Assembly: GCA_027485165.1 (NCBI GenBank)
Contig: JAIXRN010000101.1
Location: 1-64,000 of the forward strand
Source: Rubrivivax sp.
GTDB taxonomy: Bacteria; Pseudomonadota; Gammaproteobacteria; Burkholderiales; Burkholderiaceae_C
DNA length: 64,000 nt
Reading direction: 5' to 3'
The notes below the pieces were generated by a model that did not search any database, was not told the origin of the DNA, and saw only the letters and a list, made by a program, of their open reading frames with translations. Numbering within the stretch: position 1 is the stretch's first letter; the number at the start of each line of letters is the position of its first letter. The position numbers and the translations under genes were made by a program. Shown one piece after another: positions 53,701 through 63,598 of this stretch.

Positions 53701-55395
53701 CGACAGCTGGTGTGGCCCGCGCCGCCAGGCCGCGCCCTGCGCGCTGGCGTCGCCCGGCACCCAGGGCACGGGGTTGAAGTCGACCAGGCTGCCCTTCGTC
53801 ACCAGCTGCCAGGGCGCGCTGGGGCCGCTGCGCTGCAGCCGGGCCTGGGCGTCGGCGCGTGCTGCGCCCGTGCGGGCCTGGGCCTGCTTGATTTCGATGC
53901 GGTTGGCGTCAGCCTCGGCTTCCAGCGCCAGGGTGACGCTGCCGGGGGCGTTGTCCAGCAGCCCGTCCAGCTTCAGCCGCAGCTGGGCCGCCCAGGGTGG
54001 CGGGCTGGCGCCGGCAGTAGCGCCCAGCGCAGGCAGGCCGCCCAGGTCCAGGTCCAGCGGGCCGGAAAGCCGCATGGCCGCGGCGCGGCCGTCCAGGCGC
54101 TGGGGGTTCACGCTGTCCAGCTGCGTCTGCAGCTTCAGCGCATGGCCCTGCCATTGCGCCTGACCGGTCAGGCGGCCAGCGGGGCGCGTGGCCTCGGCCA
54201 GGTCGACGACGAAGCGCGAGACGTCCAGCCGGTCCGGCTGGTCGATGCGGCCGGCCAGGTCGAGTTCGACGCGTGCCACGGGCAGGCGGCCTTCGTTCCA
54301 GCGCCCGGGCGTGGCGTTGGCCAGCTTGACGGTGGCCGAGACGGGGGCGTCGAATGCGCGCGACTGCAGCTGCGCGCTGCCCGACAGCAGGGTGGCTGGC
54401 GCGCTGGGGTGCAGATGGGCCAGGTTCAGGTCGCGCGTTTGCAAGTCCAGCGTACCCAGGGGCCATGCCTGCAGCGGCCGCACGCTGCCACGCAGGTCCA
54501 GCGCCGGCGCGGGCTGGCCGGCGCGTTGCACGCCGCGCAGCGTGGCCTGCACGGCCAGGGTGTCGAGCACGCTGCTGACGCTGACGGCCGCGCCCCAGGC
54601 GGGGGTGTCGCCATCGGCCGCCGGGCGCAGCGCGGCCTGGGCGTCGACCGCAAAAGGCGGGGCATGGGCCACTCGCGCCAAGGCCTGCACGGCCAGGCCT
54701 TGCCACTGGCCTTCCAGCGTCTGCACGCTGTGGCTGGCGCCAGCGCGGCTGTCCAGCACCAGCCCGCGCAGGCGCAGCGCCGTGGCCGGTGCCAGCTGGT
54801 TGATGACCAGGGTGCCGAGCTCGGCTTCGCGCAGGTTCAGCTGCAGCGGCAGGGCCAGGCTGGCGGGCAGCGCGGGTGGGGGCTGGGGGCCGCTGGCCGG
54901 CGGGCCGCTGTCGAAGCGCGCCTGGCGCGCCACCAGGCGGTCCGCGTTCAGCGCCACCCAGGTGCCGGGGGCCGCGTCGGCCGGGCGCCAGCGCCAGCGC
55001 AGGCCGCTGGCCTGCACGTCGTCCAGCGTCAGGCTGCCTTCGCCGCCCTGGGCCTTGGGCCAGACGATGCGCAGCTGCTGCAGGCGCAGGTCGCCGCCCA
55101 TCACGCTGCCCTGGATGCCCGTGGCCTGCACGCCCGGCAGCCGCGCCACCAGCCAGCGGGCGCCGGCTTCGGTGGCCAGGGTCCAGCGCAGCGCGCCCAC
55201 GCCGGCCAAGCCGGCGGCCAGCAGCAGGCCGGCCAGACCGAGGCTGAGCCACAGCCACCAGCGCCGGCCCGGGGCAGTAGCCGGGGCTGCTGAGCTGGTG
55301 GCCGGGAGGCCGCCACTCGGACTGTCGCCAGGCGGGCTGTTGCCGTTCCGGCTATTGCCGTTCGCGCTGTCGTTCAGGTCGGTGGGCGTCGCCAT
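50755..55395 (-). CDS. tamB: Translocation and assembly module protein TamB
   Basis: A 1546-residue inner-membrane protein with one N-terminal helix (about residues 47-69, WLWLSLGLAGLLLAAGLAGV) and a very long periplasmic beta-rich region that forms a hydrophobic-groove bridge to the outer membrane. The C-terminal ~250 residues are the TamB (DUF490) domain, with NVVVNLDLNLGERLRLRGYG, GNFTGYGQKMQIERGVVAFSG and DVLAIRPNLDMRVGV. A low-complexity Ala/Pro/Ser stretch lies around residues 840-890. It works with TamA, whose gene ends six bases upstream, in outer-membrane protein or phospholipid traffic. Its stop codon lies in the 5' end of the opposite-end neighbour, the tRNA-Arg gene on the same strand. 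Confidence 0.93.
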   Translation of the reverse strand: MATPTDLNDSANGNSRNGNSPPGDSPSGGLPATSSAAPATAPGRRWWLWLSLGLAGLLLAAGLAGVGALRWTLATEAGARWLVARLPGVQATGIQGSVMGGDLRLQQLRIVWPKAQGGEGSLTLDDVQASGLRWRWRPADAAPGTWVALNADRLVARQARFDSGPPASGPQPPPALPASLALPLQLNLREAELGTLVINQLAPATALRLRGLVLDSRAGASHSVQTLEGQWQGLAVQALARVAHAPPFAVDAQAALRPAADGDTPAWGAAVSVSSVLDTLAVQATLRGVQRAGQPAPALDLRGSVRPLQAWPLGTLDLQTRDLNLAHLHPSAPATLLSGSAQLQSRAFDAPVSATVKLANATPGRWNEGRLPVARVELDLAGRIDQPDRLDVSRFVVDLAEATRPAGRLTGQAQWQGHALKLQTQLDSVNPQRLDGRAAAMRLSGPLDLDLGGLPALGATAGASPPPWAAQLRLKLDGLLDNAPGSVTLALEAEADANRIEIKQAQARTGAARADAQARLQRSGPSAPWQLVTKGSLVDFNPVPWVPGDASAQGAAWRRGPHQLSGQWQFDVRLPADAQSLAPLALAQRLAGNGSLELKDSVLAGLPLQAEATLSYTPGSAAATTGSGRLQLQLRLAGNSFSAEGQGNPAGSGEADQWRADLQAGQLAALAPLARMLPDLAAWAPSQGTAQLQLAAAGRWPELRAEGRAQVQQLQAGKLGLARGSFGWKFDTGSNQPLALLLDVAGLQLGPQRADQLRGSVRGVAAAHRIDIEAVLPLLPPPAAASVLGLTVPAPVAQASNGTRALLVAQGAWLPEAAGGGRWRAVVDRLGVGGWDGRALPPLATAASNTSSTSSAATPSAGGPAAPSAAPPAASPAASPAASPAAPPATAALAPPPASPAATAALMGPTWADARDLRAELQFDPNGALVALRADAGRMRLADTASLRWDAVRVDLQARPARIELRAEVEPFAVAPLLARLQPDMGWQGDLRVGARVQVQAGERFEADIQIERSSGDLSAGGDSRQAPAPATPPGRRPARASPAPAAPLVPIQAMGLSELKVTLTARDGLWAFRSDMAGATLGELRGQLNVRSTPEARWPGADAPLEGRLQLRVADIGIWNAWVPAGWRIAGSLQGMASIDGRFGAPRYTGELTGSRLALRNLLQGVNVSDGDVLVRLTGDNAVIERFALRGGEGTLTVSGNASLGASPRARLQLQAERFRVLGRVDRQLIASGQAAVDFNQDALRVDGRVVVDEGRFDISSASAPALDEDVNVRRPGMPVVDEAEASAPRPRRNVVVNLDLNLGERLRLRGYGLDTLLRGQLKVSSPAGRLAINGTVTAAEGNFTGYGQKMQIERGVVAFSGPPENPRLDVLAIRPNLDMRVGVTLTGTLSALRVRLFSEPEMSENAKLSWLLLGREPDGLGRTDTALLQRAAVALLSGEGEAPTDALLRNLGIDELSLRQSDGDVRETVVTLGKQLSQRWYLGYERGVNATTGTWQLIYRIAQRFTLRAQSGLENSLDLIWVWRVGETAQPAPGDVRKSVLTPP

Positions 55396-55401
55396 GGCGC
55401 G

Positions 55402-57303
55402 TCAGAAAGCGATGCCGACACTGAAGTGGAAGCGGCCCTGGCGGGTTTCGCTGCCGTAGGCCCAGTCCAGCCGCAGCGGGCCCACCGGGCTGCGCCAGCG
55501 CACGCCGACACCCGCGCCGTAGACCGGGCGCAGCGCGCCGAAGCTGTTGGCGGCATTGCCGGCGTCCACGAACACCGCGCCCCAGACCGAGGGCAGCCGC
55601 ACGCTGATGGGGCGTGCCAGTTCCACGCTGGCCGTGGCCAGGCTCAGGCCCCCGCCGACTGCGCCGTTGACGACGGGCCCCAGGCTGCGAAAGGTATAGC
55701 CGCGCACCGATTCGTCGCCCCCGGCGCGGAAGAGCTTGCTTTCCGGCACCACCACGCCATTGGGCAAGAAGACGTGGCCCAGTTCCAGCCGCGCCTGCCC
55801 ATACCAGGTGTCACCCAGCGGCAGGTAGCCCACCACGCGACCGTACAGACGCGTGAAGTAGCCGCTTTCGGACTGGTCGCCATGCGCGCGGCCCAGTCCC
55901 AGTTCCAGCTTCAGCGTGGCACCGCGCGTGGGCAGCACGATGTTGTCCAGGTCGCGCCAGGCGCCGTGGAAGTTGCCTGACAGCGCAAAGGCCGACGAGT
56001 CAGGCGCCCCCAGCGGCGTGCGCACCGAACGCTCGGCTTCCAGGAAGAACAGCCGTTCCAGCCGCTGCGTGTCCTGCGTGCGGCCCACGCGCAGGCGTTG
56101 CGACAGCACGGTGTCGGTATCGGTTTCCAGCTTTTCCACCGCACCGCCGATCAGGTTGCGGTACAGGCGTTCGCCAGGGTGCGAAATGATCTCGCCTTCC
56201 CAGGCACTGCGCTTGTCGCCCAGTTCGACCTTGTTGCGCGCCGATGCGGCAAAGCCGAACACGCGCCGGTACAGGTGTTCGACCGAGGCGCGGTAGCCGG
56301 TGTTGGCGGAAAAACCCAGGCCCACGGTGTAGATCTGCAGCGGCGCTTCGCGCAGCCGCACCAGCACACGCGCCTGGGCGGCCTGGGCCGGGTCTGGGTC
56401 CAGCGTCACGGCCACGCTGTCGAACAGGCCGGACTTTTGCAAGCGTTCCTGGAAGTCCAGCAGCAGGGTTTCCGTGACCGGGGTGCCGGCGCGCGTGAGC
56501 GCCAGGTTGCGCACGGTCTGCACGTCATGTTCCACCAGCCCCTGGATGTCCAGCTGGCCCAGCCTGAACAGCGGCCCGCTGTCCAGCACCAGGAACAGGC
56601 GCACGCTGTTGGCCGCCACGTCGACATCGGCACTGGTGCCACTGAACACGGCGTTCACATAGCCCGAGGCCCGCAGCGCGGCCAGCGCTGCAGCCTTGGC
56701 GGCCGACCAGCTGTCGTTGCGGAAGGGCGCGCCTGGGGCCAGATTGAAGCGCCGGCGCAGTTCGGCCAGGGTGGCCACGGCATGGGTTTCGCCGGCGGCC
56801 GAGCCCAGGTCGATCTCGCCTTCCACTTCCAGCGTCACGCGGCCGATGCGGGCCTGCTGGCCCGGGTCCACGCGCAGGCGCACGCGTTCAGTGCGCGTGC
56901 CGTCAGCGCTGGCGCTGCGTTCCAGCGCCACTTCGGGGGCAAAGAAGCCTTCGGTCTGCAGCAGGTCGCGCACCTGCGCGGGCGTGGCGTCGATCAGCCG
57001 GGCCCATTCGCTGTCGTCCACATCGGCCGGCGCAGCGCGGCCCAGGCGCACCAGGTCCAGGTGGCGTTCCAGCAGCTGGCGCAGGCCGTCGGGAGCGACG
57101 ACGTCGATCGCCACCATGGCCCCCGTGCCAGGGCCCGCTGCGGCGGCCGGGTCGGCCGGGCCGCCCAGCGCCTGCGTGGCGCTGGCCGCGGGCGGCTGCG
57201 TGTCCGGGCCGGGCTGCAACTTCGCCATCAGGTTCGCACAACCCCCCAGCCCGAACGCCAGCACCGGCGCCAGCAGCGCCGCCGACCAGCGTGCCAGGTT
57301 CAT
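55402..57303 (-). CDS. tamA: Outer-membrane assembly protein TamA (BamA-like) with N-terminal lipobox-like Cys
   Basis: A 633-residue Omp85-family protein. Three POTRA-like periplasmic domains precede a 16-stranded barrel that starts near residue 330 and ends in FSVGIAF with a terminal Phe. The Omp85 motif in the barrel is GGDESVRGYTFRSLGP. The signal peptide ends in LGGC followed by ANLM, a lipobox-like site that classical TamA lacks, so the mature N-terminus may be lipidated. The start ATG 57303 overlaps the stop of the upstream VWA gene (ATGA). tamB follows after six bases, so the two form an operon. Confidence 0.92.
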   Translation of the reverse strand: MNLARWSAALLAPVLAFGLGGCANLMAKLQPGPDTQPPAASATQALGGPADPAAAAGPGTGAMVAIDVVAPDGLRQLLERHLDLVRLGRAAPADVDDSEWARLIDATPAQVRDLLQTEGFFAPEVALERSASADGTRTERVRLRVDPGQQARIGRVTLEVEGEIDLGSAAGETHAVATLAELRRRFNLAPGAPFRNDSWSAAKAAALAALRASGYVNAVFSGTSADVDVAANSVRLFLVLDSGPLFRLGQLDIQGLVEHDVQTVRNLALTRAGTPVTETLLLDFQERLQKSGLFDSVAVTLDPDPAQAAQARVLVRLREAPLQIYTVGLGFSANTGYRASVEHLYRRVFGFAASARNKVELGDKRSAWEGEIISHPGERLYRNLIGGAVEKLETDTDTVLSQRLRVGRTQDTQRLERLFFLEAERSVRTPLGAPDSSAFALSGNFHGAWRDLDNIVLPTRGATLKLELGLGRAHGDQSESGYFTRLYGRVVGYLPLGDTWYGQARLELGHVFLPNGVVVPESKLFRAGGDESVRGYTFRSLGPVVNGAVGGGLSLATASVELARPISVRLPSVWGAVFVDAGNAANSFGALRPVYGAGVGVRWRSPVGPLRLDWAYGSETRQGRFHFSVGIAF

Positions 57304-58484
57304 TTGCTCAGCAAGCGCATCGCGCCTTCGAGCCCGGCCAGCGTGAGCGGGAACATGCGCTGGTTCATCAGCTGCTGCACGATGGCGATGCTCTGCCGGT
57401 ATTGCCACACGCCCTGCGGTTCGGGGTTGATCCAGGCGAACTTCGGGAAGGCGCTGGTCAGGCGCTGCAGCCACACCGCGCCGGCCTCTTCGTTGTTGTA
57501 TTCGACGCTGCCGCCGGGCTGCACGATTTCATACGGGCTCATCGTCGCGTCGCCCACAAACACCAGCTTGTAGTCGCGGTTGTACTTGCGGATCAGGTCC
57601 AGCGTGGCGAACTTCTCGCTGTAGCGGCGGCGGTTGTTCTTCCACATGAAGTCGTAAACACAATTATGAAAATAGTAGAACTCGAGGTGCTTGAATTCGG
57701 TCTTGGCGGCCGAGAAGAGTTCCTCGACGCGGTGGATGTGTTCGTCCATCGTGCCGCCCACGTCCATCAGCAACAAGACTTTCACCTTGTTGTGGCGCTC
57801 GGGCACCAGCTTGATGTCCAGCAGCCCGGCGTTGGCAGCGGTGCTGTGGATGGTGTCGTCCAGGTCCAGTTCCTCGGCCGCGCCTTCACGCGCGAAGCGC
57901 CGCAGCCGGCGCAGCGCCACCTTGATGTTGCGCGTGCCCAGTTCCTTGGTGTCGTCGTAGTCCTTGAAGGCGCGCTGGTCCCACACCTTCACTGCGCTCT
58001 TGTTGCGCCCGCTGGCCTGGCCGATGCGGATGCCCTGCGGGTTGTAGCCGTAGGCGCCAAACGGGCTGGTGCCACCGGTGCCGATCATGCGGTTGCCGCC
58101 TTCGTGGCGTTCTTTCTGTTCTTCGAAGCGCTTCTTCAGCGTTTCCATCAGCTCGTCCCAGCCCATCTTGTCGATGGCGGCTTTCTGTTCGGGCGTGAGT
58201 TCCAGTTCCAGCGTCTTGCGCAGCCAGTCCAGCGGCACGTCCTGCGTGAAGTCGGCCAGCAGTTCCACGCCCTTGAAGTAGGCGGCGAAGGCGCGGTCGA
58301 ACTTGTCGAACTGGGTTTCGTCCTTCACCAGCGCCAGCCGCGCCAGGAAATAGAAGCGTTCGATGCTGGGGCCCGGGCCGTCGTCGATGACCCCGGCGCG
58401 CAGGGCTTCCAGCAGGCTCAGGTATTCCGTCACGGACACCCTCAGCTTGGCGGCGCGCAGGGTGTAGAAGAAGTTGATCAGCAT
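57300..58484 (-). CDS. VWA domain protein (CoxE-like), MoxR partner
   Basis: A 394-residue cytoplasmic protein with a C-terminal von Willebrand A domain. The metal-ion-dependent adhesion site is LLLMDVGGTMDEHIHRVEEL, then FHNCVYDFMW and a late FVGDATMSPYEI. The N-terminal half is helical. Proteins of this type work with MoxR-family AAA+ ATPases as chaperones that load metals or activate complexes. A MoxR gene is at 62574-63428 on the same strand, separated from it by three genes, one on the opposite strand, an unusual split. Its ATG at 58484 is 73 bases before the divergent cyclase gene; it overlaps tamA by four bases. Confidence 0.88.
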   Translation of the reverse strand: MLINFFYTLRAAKLRVSVTEYLSLLEALRAGVIDDGPGPSIERFYFLARLALVKDETQFDKFDRAFAAYFKGVELLADFTQDVPLDWLRKTLELELTPEQKAAIDKMGWDELMETLKKRFEEQKERHEGGNRMIGTGGTSPFGAYGYNPQGIRIGQASGRNKSAVKVWDQRAFKDYDDTKELGTRNIKVALRRLRRFAREGAAEELDLDDTIHSTAANAGLLDIKLVPERHNKVKVLLLMDVGGTMDEHIHRVEELFSAAKTEFKHLEFYYFHNCVYDFMWKNNRRRYSEKFATLDLIRKYNRDYKLVFVGDATMSPYEIVQPGGSVEYNNEEAGAVWLQRLTSAFPKFAWINPEPQGVWQYRQSIAIVQQLMNQRMFPLTLAGLEGAMRLLSK

Positions 58485-58557
58485 GGCTTGCGTCCGAAGA
58501 GACTATTGTGGGCCTTGAGCGCCGGGCAGGTCCCTGCGCGGGCCCTGGGCGCAGGCA

Positions 58558-59745
<1,188 letters not shown>

Positions 59746-59757
<12 letters not shown>

Positions 59758-59819
59758 CGGCAGCCTGTCGTCAGCCCGCCGCGTAGCGGCAGCCCGCCGT
59801 CAGCGCGCCGTTAGCGCGC
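59746..59819. terminator. Cluster of three short hairpins at convergent gene ends
   Basis: Stems GCTGCCGC/GCGGCAGC (59746-59764), CCGC/GCGG (near 59779-59789) and GCGCGC/GCGCGC (59803-59819) follow each other. The stop codon of the cyclase gene (TAG, 59755-59757) is in the first, and the stop of the opposing peptidase gene (59811-59813) is in the loop of the third. There is no T-tract. It probably stabilises or ends both transcripts. Confidence 0.55.
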
Positions 59820-61931
59820 CGCCTGCCGCGGCTGGCGTGCTGGCTTGGCCTTCACCGCCTTGGCCTGCGGCGCCAAGGCCACGTCGTGGCGCTTGAGCCA
59901 GCCGAAGTATTCCTCGTACCAGAGCTTGCTGTTGCGCGGCTTCAGGATCCAGTGGTTCTCGTCCGGGAACCACAGCAGCCGCGCGTCGACGTTCAGCGCC
60001 TTCAGCGTGTTGTAGTAGGCCAGGCCCTGGGCGTCGGGCACGCGGTAGTCCAGCGCGCCGTGCACCACCAGGGTGGGCGTGCGCATCGTCGCCGCATAGG
60101 CATGCGGGCTTTGTGAGTGGACCTGCGCCATGTCTTCCCAGTACCAGGCGCCCAGTTCCTTGGCGTGCCAGGTGTAGGCGTCGTCGGCGAACATGCCCAC
60201 CCAGTCGAAGCAGCCGGCGTGGCACACATAGGCGGCATAGCGCCCGGGCTTCACATGGCCGTTCATCCAGGCGACCATGTAGCCGCCATAGCTGCCGCCG
60301 GTGGCGAAGATGCGCTTCCTGTCGGTCCAGGGCTTCTTCAGCAGCCAGTCGGTGGCGGCTTCCACGTCCTGCAGTTCCAGTTCGCCCCAGCGGTGGGTGA
60401 TGCTGTCCAGGAAGGCATGGCCGAAGCTGCTGCTGCCGTGGTAGTTCACCATCGCCACCACATAACCTTGCGCGGCCATCAGCTGGGCGTTCCAGCGGTA
60501 GTGCCAGACATCGCCGAAGGCCGTGTGCGGCCCGCCGTGGATGACGTGCAGCACCGGATACTTCTTGCCGCTGGCCTTGTCGGCCTTGGCGTCGAAGCCC
60601 GGCGGGAAGGCCAGCCACAGCTGGACCTTGTCCTTCGGCCCACCTTCGGTCGATGCGGCGCCGTCGATCCAGACTTCTTCCACCTGGGCCACCAGCCGGT
60701 CGGCCAGCAACTGGTCGTTGAAGCGCTCGATGCGCCTTGGCTCGGCCCCGGGCAGGTGCACGTGCATGCGGCCGGGGTGGCTGGCGCTGTCGGCCACCGT
60801 CACCAGGGTGCCGGCCACCTTGTCGAAGCTGCCCACCCAGCCGCCGGCCACCAGCACTTCGGCGCGCTTGTCGGCCAGGTCGAAGCGCCACAGGTGCTTG
60901 CGGCCCTTCTGTTCGGCCAGCAGCAGCACGGCCTGGCTGTCGTCTTCCCACTGCAGTGGGGCCTGCACTTCATGGTCCCATTCGCTGCTGGCCACTTCCC
61001 AGCGGCCATTGCTGCGGTGCCAGACGGCCAGCTGCGACGGCATGGTGTGCTTCACGCCCTGGTGGCTGGCCAGGAAGGCGATGTGCTGGCCGTCCGGGCT
61101 GTAGCGCGGGGCGCTGAAGTCCCAGGCGGCGTCGCGGGCGATGACGCTGAACTTGCCGGTCCTGATCTCCAGTTCGGCCAGCGCAAAGCGGCCGTCCACG
61201 CGTTTCTCGGCCGCCGGGTCGAAAGCGAACACCAGGCGCTTGCCGTCGGGTGAGATGTCGAAGTGGTTCGCGTCGGGGTCGGCGCGGCCCAGTTCGTAGG
61301 GCGTGCCTTCGAACAGGTCGCGCACCTTGGCCGGGGCGCTGCTGTTGCCAGTGCCTGCGTCGGCACCCAGTTCCAGCAGGTGCAGGTGGGCCACGCGGCC
61401 CATCGGCAGATTGCGGTCCCAGTAGCGGTATTGCGCTTCGCTGGTGACGTAGCCCGTTTCCTTGCGGTCCTTGAATTCCTTCAACTTCTTGGCCTGCGCT
61501 GCAGTGCCCTTCAGTTCGGGCCAGACCCAGCTGATGAACACCAGGCGCTTGCCGTCCGGGCACCAGCGGAAGGCTTCCACGCCAGTGGCCACCTGGGCTG
61601 CGCGCTGTGCTTCGCCGCCGTCGGGGGCGATGAGGTACAGCTGCTGGGTGTCGTCCTTGCTGCCTTCCTGTTCGCGCTTGGCGGTGAAGGCGATCCAGTC
61701 GCCGCGCGGGCTCCAGCGCGGGGCACCGTCCTTCTCGCCGCCGGTGGTCAGCTGGCGCGGTTCGCCGCCCAGCGTGGACAGCAGCCACAGCGCCGAAGAC
61801 GACTTGTTGTCGGCCATCGAATAGCTGTTCAGCGCCGTGACGAGCTGCGCGCCGTCAGGCGCCAGGCTGGGTGTGCCCAGGCGCTGCAGGGCCCAGAGGT
61901 CGTCGACGGTGAGGATGCTTTTCTTGGCCAT
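59811..61931 (-). CDS. S9 family peptidase (prolyl-oligopeptidase-like)
   Basis: A 706-residue serine peptidase with an N-terminal seven-bladed beta-propeller (about 1-420) and a C-terminal alpha/beta hydrolase domain. The catalytic triad is Ser547 in GGSYGGYM, Asp628 in HGALDYRVPD and His660 in DENHWIL. The product resembles acylaminoacyl-peptidase/dipeptidyl-peptidase IV-like S9C enzymes. AGGAGA is 10 bases before ATG 61931. No signal peptide precedes it (MAKKSILTVDDLW), so it is cytoplasmic. It lies downstream of the GNAT gene on the same strand. Confidence 0.93.
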   Translation of the reverse strand: MAKKSILTVDDLWALQRLGTPSLAPDGAQLVTALNSYSMADNKSSSALWLLSTLGGEPRQLTTGGEKDGAPRWSPRGDWIAFTAKREQEGSKDDTQQLYLIAPDGGEAQRAAQVATGVEAFRWCPDGKRLVFISWVWPELKGTAAQAKKLKEFKDRKETGYVTSEAQYRYWDRNLPMGRVAHLHLLELGADAGTGNSSAPAKVRDLFEGTPYELGRADPDANHFDISPDGKRLVFAFDPAAEKRVDGRFALAELEIRTGKFSVIARDAAWDFSAPRYSPDGQHIAFLASHQGVKHTMPSQLAVWHRSNGRWEVASSEWDHEVQAPLQWEDDSQAVLLLAEQKGRKHLWRFDLADKRAEVLVAGGWVGSFDKVAGTLVTVADSASHPGRMHVHLPGAEPRRIERFNDQLLADRLVAQVEEVWIDGAASTEGGPKDKVQLWLAFPPGFDAKADKASGKKYPVLHVIHGGPHTAFGDVWHYRWNAQLMAAQGYVVAMVNYHGSSSFGHAFLDSITHRWGELELQDVEAATDWLLKKPWTDRKRIFATGGSYGGYMVAWMNGHVKPGRYAAYVCHAGCFDWVGMFADDAYTWHAKELGAWYWEDMAQVHSQSPHAYAATMRTPTLVVHGALDYRVPDAQGLAYYNTLKALNVDARLLWFPDENHWILKPRNSKLWYEEYFGWLKRHDVALAPQAKAVKAKPARQPRQAAR

Positions 61932-61966
61932 GTTTCCGGGCTCTCCTGTGGTGCTTGTTGGCGTTG

Positions 61967-62569
61967 TCAGCCCGTCTTGCGATGGCGGGCCAGGCGGTCT
62001 TCCAGATGGGCCTTCACCTCGGGCCATTCGGCCGCGGTCAGGCTATACATCACGGTGTCTCGCACCGTGCCGTCGCGGCGCAGCGCGTGGTGGCGGATGA
62101 CGCCGTCCTTGCGCGCGCCCAGCGCTTCGATGGCGCGCTGGCTGGTGAGGTTGAAGTTGTCGGTGCGCCAGCCCACCAGTTTGGCGCCCAGGGTTTCGAA
62201 GGCATGCTGCATCAGCAGCCACTTCGCCGTGGTGTTGACGGCGCTGCGCTGGCGGCTGGCGGCCAGCCAGGTGTAGCCGATCTCCAGACGGCCGATGGCC
62301 GGCACGATGTCGTGGTAGCTGGTGCTGCCGATGACCGCGCCGGTGTCGCTGTCCAGGATGACAAACGGCAGCCGGCTGCCCTGCGCCTGCATCTGCAGCG
62401 CGGTGGCGACATACGCCGCGGTTTGCCCGGGTTCGGGCACGGATGTGACGCGGATGTTCCAGAGTTCGCCATCCGCAGCCGCGGCCATCAGCCCGGCTTC
62501 ATGTTCGGTTGCCAACGGCACCAGTCGCACCGGTGCGCGTTCCAGCGTCACGGGCAGCGCTGGCCGCAT
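61967..62569 (-). CDS. GNAT family N-acetyltransferase
   Basis: A 200-residue acetyltransferase of the RimJ/RimL-like group with the acetyl-CoA site around residues 83-135 (GSTSYHDI, EIGYTWLAASRQRSAVNT) and the later LGAKLVGWRTDNFNLTSQRA, EALGARKDGV, typical of N-terminal or small-molecule acetyltransferases. The GNAT signature Q/RxxGxG/A is weak here. It sits four bases after the MoxR stop on the same strand, so they share a transcript. The substrate is unknown. Confidence 0.85.
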   Translation of the reverse strand: MRPALPVTLERAPVRLVPLATEHEAGLMAAAADGELWNIRVTSVPEPGQTAAYVATALQMQAQGSRLPFVILDSDTGAVIGSTSYHDIVPAIGRLEIGYTWLAASRQRSAVNTTAKWLLMQHAFETLGAKLVGWRTDNFNLTSQRAIEALGARKDGVIRHHALRRDGTVRDTVMYSLTAAEWPEVKAHLEDRLARHRKTG

Positions 62570-62573
62570 GCGG

Positions 62574-63428
62574 TCAGCGGTTGTGGCGTTGCATGAAGAC
62601 GAGCTTCTCGAACAGGGTGAGGTCCTGTTCGTTCTTCAGCAGCGCACCGACCAGCGGCGGCACGGCCACCTTGTCGTCTTGGCTCTGCAGGGCTTCCAGC
62701 GGAATGTCTTCTGCTACCAGCAGCTTCAGCCAGTCCAGCAGTTCGCTGGTCGACGGCTTCTTCTTCAGACCCGGCAGGTTGCGCACTTCGAAGAAAGTCT
62801 TCATGGCTGCGGCCAGCAGCTCTTTCTTCAGGCCGGGGAAGTGCACGTCGACGATCTTCTGCATCGTCTCGGCGTCGGGGAACTTGATGTAGTGGAAGAA
62901 ACAGCGGCGCAGGAAGGCGTCGGGCAGTTCCTTTTCGTTGTTGCTGGTGATGACGACCAGCGGCCGGTGCTTGGCGCGCACGAGTTCGCGTGTCTCGTAG
63001 ACATAGAACTCCATGCGGTCGATTTCGCGCAGCAGGTCGTTCGGAAATTCGATGTCGGCTTTGTCGATCTCGTCGATCAACAGCGCCACCGGTGCGTCAG
63101 ACGTGAAGGCCTGCCAGAGCACGCCTTTGACGATGTAGTTGCGGATGTCGCGCACCCGCGCGGCTTCTTCAGCGCCCGACAGCTGGCTGTCGCGCAGGCG
63201 GCTGACCGCGTCGTATTCGTACAGGCCCTGCTGCGCCTTGGTGGTGCTCTTGATGTGCCACTGCAGCAGCGGCATGCCCAGCGAGGCGGCCACTTCCTCG
63301 GCCAGCATGGTCTTGCCGGTGCCGGGTTCGCCCTTGACGAGCAGCGGGCGCTTCAGGGTGAGTGCTGCGTTCACCGCCAGCATCAGGTCCTGCGTGGCGA
63401 TGTAGTTGTCTGAGCCCTGGAATTTCAT
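62574..63428 (-). CDS. MoxR-family AAA+ ATPase
   Basis: A 284-residue AAA+ chaperone of the MoxR family. Walker A is GEPGTGKTMLAEE and Walker B ALLIDEIDKAD; sensor 1 is VVITSNNEKELPDAFLRRC, followed by the lid domain (about 190-284). The short length fits the subgroup that partners with CoxE-like VWA proteins, one of which is encoded at 57300-58484. The product is probably a cytoplasmic metallochaperone or complex-activating ATPase. The ATG 63428 has no strong Shine-Dalgarno. It opens the minus-strand run with GNAT and S9 peptidase. Confidence 0.92.
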   Translation of the reverse strand: MKFQGSDNYIATQDLMLAVNAALTLKRPLLVKGEPGTGKTMLAEEVAASLGMPLLQWHIKSTTKAQQGLYEYDAVSRLRDSQLSGAEEAARVRDIRNYIVKGVLWQAFTSDAPVALLIDEIDKADIEFPNDLLREIDRMEFYVYETRELVRAKHRPLVVITSNNEKELPDAFLRRCFFHYIKFPDAETMQKIVDVHFPGLKKELLAAAMKTFFEVRNLPGLKKKPSTSELLDWLKLLVAEDIPLEALQSQDDKVAVPPLVGALLKNEQDLTLFEKLVFMQRHNR

Positions 63429-63586
63429 GCGGTGGCATGCAGGAACGACCTGCGCTTGGCGGTGGGGGCCACCGGCATGTCGTCGGTGGGTGGCGCGTCT
63501 GCCCTGGTGCAGCCCAGGTTCGCGGTGCGCGCTGCGATGGCCGTCTGCTGAGGCTTTGGCTGATGTTTTGGTCAGTATAAGGGGCC

Positions 63587-63592
63587 TATAAT
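63587..63592 (+). promoter_or_regulatory. Possible promoter -10 of the cytochrome gene
   Basis: TATAAT lies only seven bases before the ATG at 63599, in one of the few AT-rich patches of the window. No good -35 is at the right distance. A second -10-like TATAAG (63576-63581) has TTTGGC 16 bases upstream. If TATAAT is used, the mRNA would be almost leaderless. Confidence 0.4.
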
Positions 63593-63598
63593 TTTCGA

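Noticed and set aside
53659..55293. 544-codon plus-strand ORF
   Set aside because: Shadow of tamB.
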